From a bacterium (lineage in GTDB: Bacteria; Chloroflexota; Dormibacteria; UBA8260; Bog-877): a stretch of 12,613 nt of DNA. The notes beneath the pieces are model-generated. The model made no database searches, was not told the DNA's origin, and saw only the letters and a list, made by a program, of their open reading frames with translations. Where the stretch lies: assembly GCA_021791455.1 (NCBI GenBank), contig JAJYWM010000375.1, positions 1-12,613 of the forward strand, in the 5' to 3' direction. Position numbers and translations under genes: made by a program. The number at the start of each line of letters is the position of its first letter. Within the stretch, counting starts at the first letter, position 1. Below, one piece after another: positions 7,205-12,613 of this stretch.

Positions 7205-7488
7205 CAGTCGGAAGTCCGCAGCCGCAGGGCGGCCCAGCCGGCGGCCGCGCCGATCGCGACCACAAGCAGGGCAACGATCAGCACCAGCATCCCCTGAGCC
7301 CCGCGCGCGCCCGCCCCGAGCACACCGGCCACCAGCAGGGTTACCCCCACCAGCAGCCCGAGGCCGAAGATCGACCGGGGAGCGCTGAGCGGGCTGAGCG
7401 CGCGCGGCAGGGCCGGCGCCCCAACGAAGGCTCCGAGTCCGGCGACCGCTATGGCAACCACGCCAGCAACCACGACAGCAATCACCAC
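7204..7488 (-). CDS. Small three-helix membrane protein, possibly MrpG/MnhG-like
   Basis: 94 residues with three hydrophobic segments (about 2-25, 40-61, 67-88) and a short basic end (LRLRTSD). The layout, with PRALSPL between TM1 and TM2 followed by GLGLLVGVTLLVAG, resembles MrpG/MnhG subunits of multisubunit Na+/H+ antiporters, where this site holds a Y-x-R-L-H-A motif. That motif is absent, so the family is not secure. The GTG start lies three bases after the upstream stop with GAGG nearby; its TGA overlaps the prenyl synthase ATG. A complex I/Mrp-type accessory subunit is plausible from the neighbours, but a generic small membrane protein is equally possible. Confidence 0.6.
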   Translation of the reverse strand: MVIAVVVAGVVAIAVAGLGAFVGAPALPRALSPLSAPRSIFGLGLLVGVTLLVAGVLGAGARGAQGMLVLIVALLVVAIGAAAGWAALRLRTSD

Positions 7489-7491
7489 CTC

Positions 7492-7824
7492 TCAGGCCTC
7501 ACTGTCAGGATTGGCTGCGGGGCCGGTCCGCTGGGGCGGAGCCGGCGGGGCTGGCTCGGGTGGGGGCAGCAGGAGATATAGCGCCAGGGCCCCCAGCGCG
7601 ATCCCGGCCAAGATGATGACCGGGACCCCGACCCCACTGCCCAGCGAGCCGCCGAGATTCCCATTCAGGGTTGCCACCTCTGCGAGAAGGCTGCCGATGA
7701 TCGCGAGGCCTGACACCAACAACGGCAGACTGCGCGAGGACAGCGCCGCTTGGATGGCGGCGGCCGCGGCCCAGCACCCGGCCAGGGCCAGCAAGAGCAG
7801 CATTGCCTCCACCGGCCAGGCCAT
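7492..7824 (-). CDS. Small three-helix membrane protein, NuoK/MrpC-like, with Pro-rich tail
   Basis: 110 residues from the ATG at 7824, which shares its A with the mnmA stop (TGATG); AAGGGGGGG upstream is a good ribosome-binding site. Three hydrophobic segments (about 5-28, 33-53, 66-86) are followed by a Pro-rich hydrophilic end. The TM1-TM2 loop SSRSLPLLVSGLAII matches the LRRSLLRVxLGLALL style of MrpC and the RRN loop of NuoK. Glu49 lies 17 residues after Ser32, the same spacing as Glu45 after Asp28 in the nuoK-like protein at 4447-4911, which hints that the two are paralogues. Otherwise similarity is low. It may be an extra small subunit of the same membrane complex; the role is inferred. 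Confidence 0.6.
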   Translation of the reverse strand: MAWPVEAMLLLLALAGCWAAAAAIQAALSSRSLPLLVSGLAIIGSLLAEVATLNGNLGGSLGSGVGVPVIILAGIALGALALYLLLPPPEPAPPAPPQRTGPAANPDSEA

Positions 7825-8978
7825 CAAGCCCCCCCTTGCCTCACCACCGCCTGCACATCTCCCCCGGCCACCACTCTGTCCCCATCGTAGAGGACCACGG
7901 ACTGGCCGACGGCAATTCCGATCTGAGGACTGGTGAACTCAACCTTCGCGTATCCGTCCTGCAGCACGAACCATGAGGCCGGCACCGGCTTGGCATGGGC
8001 CCTGGTCTGGGCCTCACCGAAGACCACCTTCTGAGGCGGGCGACCGCCAGGATACGCGGCGCGAGAAACCATGCAGGAGCTGACGTTTAGAGCCTCGCGG
8101 GGGCCGACCACCACCCGGTTGTGAGCGACGTCAAGCTCGACCACGTAGTGAGGAGCGGCGTTGGGTTGGGCCGCACCCACTCCGAGACCCTGGCGCTGGC
8201 CGACGGTGTAGAACGGTATTCCCCGATGGACCCCGATCTCGGCGCCATCCGTCGCCACCATCGGCCCCGGGCTGAACCGCCCCGCCAACTCGCGCTCCAG
8301 CACCACCCGATGGTCGCCCCCTCCGACGAAGCAGAGATCCTGACTGTCCGGCTTGTGCGCCACCGGCAAGCCGAGCTCCCCTGCCAGTGCCCTCACCTGG
8401 GCCTTCTGCAAGCGGCCCAAGGGTAAGAGGGTCCGGCTCAACACCTCCTGGTCACACCGGTAGAGCGTGTACGACTGGTCCTTGCGCAGGTCAGAGGCCC
8501 GACTCAGGGTGAAGCACCCGTCAGGGGCGCGTTCCACAACCGCGTAGTGGCCGGTCGCAACATGGGTCGCCCCCACTGCTGCGACCCGCCTGATGAGCTC
8601 CGCGAATTTGACCTTCTCATTGCAGCGGATACATGGGTTAGGGGTGCGCCCGCTCTGGTATTCCGCCAGGAAGTCGGCGATCACTGTCGCTCGAAAGTGG
8701 TCGCGCATATTGAGCACGTAATGCGGTATCCCGAGCCGGGAGCACACCCGCCTGGCGTCCTCTACGGCGTCCAGTGAGCAGCAGCCGCCCTCACCACGCT
8801 CCGCCTCCTCGGCCCCCCACAGTCGCATGGTCACCCCAAAGGTGTCCAGACCGGCCGCCACGCTGATGGCGGCCGCCACCGAGCTGTCAACTCCACCGCT
8901 CATCGCCACCGCCACCGAGCAGCCGGAGGGGGCAGCGGCCGTCAGGGACTTGGCCACCGCCAAGACCGATGTCGGCAT
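7824..8978 (-). CDS. mnmA: tRNA-specific 2-thiouridylase MnmA
   Basis: 384 residues, the usual length. It activates the wobble uridine of Lys, Glu and Gln tRNAs with ATP and replaces oxygen 2 with sulfur. The ATP-pyrophosphatase P-loop SGGVDSS is at 27-33, GCCSLDAVEDARRV at 65-78, NPCIRCNEKVKF at 114-125, TGHYA at 142-146 and DSQDLCFVG at 211-219. Cys119 and Cys216 correspond to the E. coli catalytic pair Cys102/Cys199. Cys116 makes a CxxC plus distant Cys pattern, as in MnmA types proposed to hold a [4Fe-4S] cluster. The ATG is the only good start after an in-frame stop upstream, though no clear ribosome-binding site is visible. The 111 bp upstream of it hold no gene and no clear promoter. 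The stop overlaps the next small membrane gene. Confidence 0.97.
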   Translation of the reverse strand: MPTSVLAVAKSLTAAAPSGCSVAVAMSGGVDSSVAAAISVAAGLDTFGVTMRLWGAEEAERGEGGCCSLDAVEDARRVCSRLGIPHYVLNMRDHFRATVIADFLAEYQSGRTPNPCIRCNEKVKFAELIRRVAAVGATHVATGHYAVVERAPDGCFTLSRASDLRKDQSYTLYRCDQEVLSRTLLPLGRLQKAQVRALAGELGLPVAHKPDSQDLCFVGGGDHRVVLERELAGRFSPGPMVATDGAEIGVHRGIPFYTVGQRQGLGVGAAQPNAAPHYVVELDVAHNRVVVGPREALNVSSCMVSRAAYPGGRPPQKVVFGEAQTRAHAKPVPASWFVLQDGYAKVEFTSPQIGIAVGQSVVLYDGDRVVAGGDVQAVVRQGGA

Positions 8979-9089
8979 CGCCGCCGACCGCTGGACCGCG
9001 GGAGCGGCGGCCAGTTCAGCGCCCGAGCTTGGTCAGGCGCGGCACGGTCGAGCCTGAAGCGGTGGTTGGCGGCACACGCAAACGGTGAA

Positions 9090-9386
9090 TCAGCGAATCG
9101 AAGGGTCTACCCGGCCACCCGCGACTGCGGGCACGATGCTCAGATCATCTCCCGGACTGAGGGTGGCGTCGAGCCCTCCCGCCCCTCGGATGTCCTCATC
9201 GTTGCGATAGACGTTGACGAAGTGGCGCAGCCCACCCGACCCCTCGAAAAGTCGTGACTCGAAGCCGGGGTACCGTGACTCCAGATGCTGGAGTGCCTCC
9301 CGCACGGTACCTCCGTCGACCTCGACCTCGGCAGCCCCCGACGTGAGCTGCCTGAGCGGGCTGGGGACCCTTACCTTCACGCTCAA
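9090..9386 (-). CDS. CysO/MoaD-like ubiquitin-fold sulfur carrier with residues after the diglycine
   Basis: 98 residues from the TTG at 9386; a TTG at 9410 would add eight residues but overlap the previous gene, while 9386 has GAGG eight bases upstream. The sequence closely follows mycobacterial CysO: RHFVNVYRNDEDIRGAGGL, then PGDDLSIVPAVAGG near the end. Such proteins carry sulfur as a C-terminal Gly-thiocarboxylate, for cysteine synthesis with CysM or for other sulfur transfer. Here seven more residues (RVDPSIR) follow Gly91, so the carrier would need proteolytic trimming, as known for JAMM-protease-processed carriers such as QbsE. No protease, CysM or E1-like activating gene is in the window. 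A TATACT at 9410-9415 could be an internal -10. The neighbour mnmA also uses sulfur. Confidence 0.85.
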   Translation of the reverse strand: MSVKVRVPSPLRQLTSGAAEVEVDGGTVREALQHLESRYPGFESRLFEGSGGLRHFVNVYRNDEDIRGAGGLDATLSPGDDLSIVPAVAGGRVDPSIR

Positions 9387-9396
9387 ACCATCGTCC

Positions 9397-10614
9397 TCAT
9401 ACGCCTCCAAGTATATGCGACCGCAAAATTCCCTTCGCTGCGGACTGTCCGCTCAAGACCGCCCCTTCTACGGTTGGACTGACCAGGTAGTCTCCGGCCA
9501 GCCAAACCCTTGGGCCGAGTTCCGCAGGGTCAAGACCGGCCAGCCGGCGGAAATGTCCGGGAGAGAAGATCGTCACCGCTTTGGGCCACACGTGGCTGGC
9601 GAAAGCCCCCGGCGGCCGATCCAGCAGCCTGGGATTAAGAGCGAGGCCACGGTCGCGCAGACTTGCCCCCAGCCGCCCCCCTTCGAGGAGGCCATCACCT
9701 CTGCGGTACAGCGCGACTGCGACCCTGAGCCTGCCCCTAGCCTGGCGGCTGGCCAACACCGCCCCGCTGCCCCTGGGCCCGGCCACCACGCCCAACGGCG
9801 GCTCGCTCGGATCTGGGGGAAACTCCCACCAACCCCGGGCAACCTCCGAATGGCGCACGCCTGACAGGAACGTGGCGTGCGCTCCTCCGCCGCCGATCAG
9901 ACCAGCAGCCGCGCCAGCGTCGGTTGAGATCACGGCCGCCGTCGCCTCCAGCGCCTCCCCTGAGGCCGTGGCCACTGTCACCCGTGACTCCTCGGCAACC
10001 ACGGCAACAGCTTCACCGGCCTTGCCGCGGCGCACGATGAGGCCGCTTGCCAAGCCCTGGACCAGACGTTGCAGACCCCCGCGTAAGACCTGCGGTCGGG
10101 CCCCGAGGAAGAGCCTGCCCGACTGGAGCAGAAGCGCCTGGCTCAGCTGTTCCAGTTCGCAGAAGGCGTTCCATTCGAATGCCGGTCGGATGGCGAGCTC
10201 GGTGAACGCGGGACTCAGATGCCGGTTGGCGTAGCCCGCGATGGAATCCGAGTCCAGTGGGGCCGCCAACTCCGGGTGGGCGTAGTTCAGCCTTCGCCAG
10301 TTGCGGGCTACGCGAGCTGCCGACCCCAGGATCCCGGGCACGTCCCCGGCATGGAGCGCACCCCGACCCCCAGGGACGGGCAGGAGCTGCGAGCGTAGCC
10401 CCAGAAGGTTCATCCAGGACCTGGTGGCCCGGTAGAAGCTCCAGACGTGACTGGCGCCTGCATCGACAACATCTCCTCCGAGATCCAAGCTCAGGACCCG
10501 CCCTCCCAGGCGCAGCTCCTTCTCCACCACCACCACCTCGCACGAGGCTTCGGCCAGAACCCTGGCGGCTACCAGACCGGCGATCCCAGCTCCGACGACC
10601 ACCACCCTGGGCAC
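9397..10614 (-). CDS. FAD-dependent oxidoreductase of the amine oxidase / protoporphyrinogen oxidase-like family
   Basis: 405 residues. The N-terminus is a dinucleotide-binding Rossmann motif (VVVVGAGIAGLVAARVL, residues 4-20), followed by an acidic strand end (VVVVEKE) and LGGRV, the typical FAD-binding pattern of this family. The C-terminal FAD motif is RVWLAGDYLVSPTVEGAVLSG. The middle, where substrate binds, gives no specific recognition, so the substrate is unknown; protoporphyrinogen, carotenoid-type and amine substrates all occur in relatives. The GTG start lies 27 bases after the YbjQ-like stop; the stop lies just before the CysO-like TTG, so it appears co-transcribed. A generic flavin oxidoreductase annotation is safe, a haem-synthesis role is not. 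Confidence 0.85.
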   Translation of the reverse strand: MPRVVVVGAGIAGLVAARVLAEASCEVVVVEKELRLGGRVLSLDLGGDVVDAGASHVWSFYRATRSWMNLLGLRSQLLPVPGGRGALHAGDVPGILGSAARVARNWRRLNYAHPELAAPLDSDSIAGYANRHLSPAFTELAIRPAFEWNAFCELEQLSQALLLQSGRLFLGARPQVLRGGLQRLVQGLASGLIVRRGKAGEAVAVVAEESRVTVATASGEALEATAAVISTDAGAAAGLIGGGGAHATFLSGVRHSEVARGWWEFPPDPSEPPLGVVAGPRGSGAVLASRQARGRLRVAVALYRRGDGLLEGGRLGASLRDRGLALNPRLLDRPPGAFASHVWPKAVTIFSPGHFRRLAGLDPAELGPRVWLAGDYLVSPTVEGAVLSGQSAAKGILRSHILGGV

Positions 10615-10641
10615 AGGCAGCAGCCGAGGAGCCCTATGGCC

Positions 10642-11049
10642 TCAGCTGGCCGGCGCGGGCGGTGAGGCGGTAGCAGTGTCATCGTCCACCGCCACGATGA
10701 CCACCGCCGTACCGTAGGCCAAGATCTCGCTCACGCCCGGGGACAGTTCGTTGGAGTCGTAGCGCATCGCGATCACCGCATTGGCACCCAGCGCCGCCGC
10801 ATGCTCGACCATCAGGTCGTACGCCTCCTGGCGGGCATGGTCACTCATGGTCATGTAGACGGTCTGGCGCCCGCCCACGAACTGCTGGAAGCCGGCACCG
10901 ATATTGCCCACCACCGACCTGGAGCGGATCATGAGGCCCCTCACAACCCCCAACTGGCGCACCACCCGGTAGCCGTCGAACCCGGTGCCCGTGGTGACCC
11001 AGAGTGGGGGAGGCTTGCGCCCCGTGTCAGGCTCTGGCTGGTAGCTCAC
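10642..11049 (-). CDS. YbjQ/UPF0145-family protein
   Basis: 135 residues. The core from about residue 30 has the YbjQ pattern: GLMIRSRSVVGNIGAGFQ, then ARQEAYDLMVEHAAALGANA with VIAMRYDSNE, then the AYGTAVVI strand. The family forms small oligomeric alpha/beta proteins of unclear function, sometimes described as a putative heavy-metal-binding domain. About 25 N-terminal residues are extra and polar compared with the core family. The GTG start is nine bases after the Nudix gene stop, without a clear ribosome-binding site, which suggests coupling to it. Function unknown. Confidence 0.88.
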   Translation of the reverse strand: MSYQPEPDTGRKPPPLWVTTGTGFDGYRVVRQLGVVRGLMIRSRSVVGNIGAGFQQFVGGRQTVYMTMSDHARQEAYDLMVEHAAALGANAVIAMRYDSNELSPGVSEILAYGTAVVIVAVDDDTATASPPAPAS

Positions 11050-11058
11050 GGCGCGAGT

Positions 11059-11748
11059 CTAGCAGTGCTCCGGCCCCCGACCGGGAGACGCGGGCAAGCG
11101 CAGTTCCAGGCTGGGCGGGCAGTCTCCTTCCAGGGCCCCTTCCAGCAGAGCGTCGTAGACGTACTGGGACCATGTCTCCATCTCCAGATAGCTGACCCCG
11201 AGGTCCGCCAGTGAGGTCATGGCCCCGCTCGACTTCTCCACCTCGCGCAGGGATACGCGCCCCCCGTCCGCCCGCACCACGATGAGCACTCCGAGATGAA
11301 CCTGACCAACCGCGCCGGAGTCGTCTTTCAACAACCCCAGGGGCCGACCGGTCAGGGCCGTGTCGCAGATCACCTCCTCGCTCCACTCACGCAGGCAGCC
11401 GCGCTCCCAGCACTGACTCCGGTCCCCGTCGCCAGAGTTGATGTGCCCGCCCACACCGAGGCTTATCTGCCCCCGGAGGCGACGCTCGCTGCCGCCCTTG
11501 AGCCGGCGCATGGCGAGCACTCCCGAATCGCCACGCACCACCATGTGGGGGATGATCTGCTGCCATTCCGGCAGGCTCTCGACCTCCGCTCGGGGACGAA
11601 ACTCCCCCTGGCTTCGCACCCGAGCCAGCAGCTCCGTCACCCCGCCGAGGCGAAGTCCATGCCAGGCCGGCCCGGGAATGGCCGCTTCCCGCGGGAGGAC
11701 CAGCACCCGCTCACGCCCGGCATCGCGGGCCACCGCCGCAATTGGCAT
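11059..11748 (-). CDS. Nudix hydrolase, COG4112-like predicted phosphoesterase
   Basis: 229 residues from the ATG at 11748; a GTG at 11775 would add nine residues. Features of the COG4112 group are visible: EWQQIIPHMVV (61-71), RRLKGGSERRLRGQISLGVGG (81-101, a basic, Gly-rich strand before the Nudix helix) and QVHLGVLIVV (149-158). The Nudix box is G101HINSGD107 followed by REWSEE (120-125). The spacer is five residues longer than the standard G-x5-E-x7-REUxEE and Asp replaces the first Glu, as seen in this subgroup. Nudix enzymes cleave nucleoside diphosphate-linked compounds; the substrate here is unknown. It is first in a minus-strand run and diverges from the reductase gene. TATGCT at 11757-11762 sits eight bases upstream and could give a leaderless message. 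Confidence 0.85.
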   Translation of the reverse strand: MPIAAVARDAGRERVLVLPREAAIPGPAWHGLRLGGVTELLARVRSQGEFRPRAEVESLPEWQQIIPHMVVRGDSGVLAMRRLKGGSERRLRGQISLGVGGHINSGDGDRSQCWERGCLREWSEEVICDTALTGRPLGLLKDDSGAVGQVHLGVLIVVRADGGRVSLREVEKSSGAMTSLADLGVSYLEMETWSQYVYDALLEGALEGDCPPSLELRLPASPGRGPEHC

Positions 11749-11802
11749 GGCCTGCAAGCATAGAGAAGTCCCCACCGCAGGAGTGGCCCCTAAGCTGAAG
11801 CG
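11749..11802. promoter_or_regulatory. Short divergent intergenic region with two -10-like boxes close to the starts
   Basis: Only 54 bp separate the two divergent start codons. On the minus strand TATGCT (11757-11762) ends eight bases before the Nudix ATG; on the plus strand TAAGCT (11791-11796) ends six bases before the reductase GTG. Both fit TAnnnT at a distance expected for leaderless transcripts, and neither gene has a well-spaced ribosome-binding site. No good -35 was found for either. Inferred from sequence. Confidence 0.35.
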
Positions 11803-12613
11803 GTGCCAAAGTCGGGGTCCTTGGTGATCGTCGGAGCGGGTCTGGCCGGTGCCAGGGCGGCCATGACGCTTCGTCAGCTGGGCTTCGACGGCCGGATCCT
11901 GCTGCTCGGCGATGAGCCTGAGCCGCCCTACGAACGCCCCCCACTCTCCAAGGACTACCTCACCGGACGCCTCGGTCGCGACAAGCTCTTCCCACTCTCG
12001 GAGAGGGCCTGGCAGGAACGGGAGGTCGAGTGGTTGGGCACCACCAAGGTCGTGGCGCTTGACCGGCGTGAGCGCCGCCTCGAGCTGGCTAGCGGCGAGC
12101 AGGTCGCGTACGCCAATTTGATCTTGACGACGGGGTCGGGGCCCCGGTCTCTGGAGGTACCTGGCATCGACCTAGGTGGGGTCATGTCGGTCTACTCACT
12201 GGCCGATGCGACTAGGCTGCGCGGCAACCTTGCGGCCAAGCCGCGGGTCCTGGTGATAGGCGGAGGTTTCCTCGGGTGTGAGCTGGCTGCCGCAGCCCGC
12301 GAAGCCGGCTGCGCGGTGGTCCTAGTTGAGGCTGGCGAATCCCTGCTGCAGTCCTTGGTGCCTGCGGCGGGGCGGGCGGCCAGTCGCTGGGGCCGAGAGC
12401 ACGGGGTCGATATTCGGCTGCAGACCTCGGTCACACGTCTGCTGGGTGGTGATCACGTCGAGTTCGCCGATCTCAGCTCCGGCCCGCCCGCAAGTTGCGA
12501 CCTGGTGCTGGTGTGCGTGGGCTCTTCCCCCAGGGTCGACTTGGCCAGGCGCTCAGGGCTTTCGGTGGGAGGAGGCCATTCCCCGGGGATCCTGGTGAGC
12601 CGGCGAGGTCGGA
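11803..12613 (+). CDS. FAD-dependent ferredoxin/rubredoxin reductase-type pyridine nucleotide oxidoreductase (3' end outside window)
   Basis: About 270 N-terminal residues of a family usually near 400. It transfers electrons between NAD(P)H and a ferredoxin or rubredoxin through FAD. Visible motifs are the FAD Rossmann VIVGAGLAGARAA (8-20), the signature PPYERPPLSKDYLTG (about 40-54), the TTGSGPR segment before the NAD domain, the second Rossmann VLVIGGGFLGCELA, and LVCVGSSPR near the edge. These match BphA4-like and rubredoxin-reductase-like proteins. The GTG at 11803 lies 12 bases after an in-frame TAA; TTG 11821 or GTG 11824 are alternatives, but 11803 gives the usual short lead before the first strand. 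It is the only plus-strand gene and diverges from the Nudix gene. The redox partner is not visible. Confidence 0.93.
   Translation, partial: MPKSGSLVIVGAGLAGARAAMTLRQLGFDGRILLLGDEPEPPYERPPLSKDYLTGRLGRDKLFPLSERAWQEREVEWLGTTKVVALDRRERRLELASGEQVAYANLILTTGSGPRSLEVPGIDLGGVMSVYSLADATRLRGNLAAKPRVLVIGGGFLGCELAAAAREAGCAVVLVEAGESLLQSLVPAAGRAASRWGREHGVDIRLQTSVTRLLGGDHVEFADLSSGPPASCDLVLVCVGSSPRVDLARRSGLSVGGGHSPGILVSRRGR

Noticed and set aside
1..7824. A membrane-bound [NiFe] hydrogenase or a true Mrp antiporter operon
   Set aside because: No hydrogenase large or small subunit, no NuoH-like or NuoB-like protein, and no MrpA, MrpB, MrpE or MrpF set is visible; gene order is that of nuoJ-N.
9033..9057. Inverted repeat TCAGGC/GCCTGA as a terminator after the CysO-like gene
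   Set aside because: Only six base pairs with a 13-base loop and no U-run; expected by chance in such GC-rich DNA.
9387..9410. Upstream TTG start (9410) for the CysO-like gene
   Set aside because: It would overlap the end of the flavin oxidoreductase, add acidic residues not found in CysO, and lacks a spaced ribosome-binding site; TTG 9386 fits better, though this is not proven.
10615..10641. Imperfect hairpin between the YbjQ-like and flavin oxidoreductase genes
   Set aside because: The stem needs a two-base bulge in only six pairs and has no U-run.

Overview
The window is high-GC, densely packed bacterial DNA. GTG and TTG starts are common and stop/start overlaps (TGATG, GTGA) join many genes. 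It suggests a menaquinone-using lineage of the Actinobacteriota/Chloroflexota/Dormibacterota kind, but nothing here fixes the phylum. No rRNA, tRNA, CRISPR array, insertion sequence or long repeat was seen. Almost everything lies on the minus strand and is read from right to left.

Right edge (about 11.0-12.6 kb): a plus-strand FAD-dependent ferredoxin/rubredoxin-reductase-type gene leaves the window. It diverges from a minus-strand Nudix gene (COG4112-like), which is followed by a YbjQ/UPF0145 gene, a FAD-dependent amine-oxidase/protoporphyrinogen-oxidase-like gene and a CysO-like ubiquitin-fold sulfur carrier with residues beyond its diglycine.

Middle (5.65-8.98 kb): mnmA (tRNA 2-thiouridylase) overlaps a small NuoK/MrpC-like membrane gene, then a second small membrane gene, then a 516-residue polyprenyl diphosphate synthase. 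In that synthase a HepS-like regulatory domain appears fused to a HepT-like catalytic domain.

Left (1-5.53 kb): after a 128-bp gap with a stop-codon hairpin and a candidate promoter comes a tight run of complex-I membrane-arm homologues in the order nuoJ-K-L-M-N (N is cut by the window edge). The folds are recognisable, but by my alignment most proton-channel residues are replaced in L, M and N. NuoJ carries an Arg-rich tail and NuoK an acidic tail. No hydrophilic NADH/quinone arm subunit and no NuoH or NuoA is present in the window.

Inferred theme: a quinone-linked membrane complex beside the enzyme that makes the quinone's prenyl tail, with redox and sulfur-transfer genes upstream. The divergent JKLMN module with its extra small membrane proteins is the best candidate for something undescribed.
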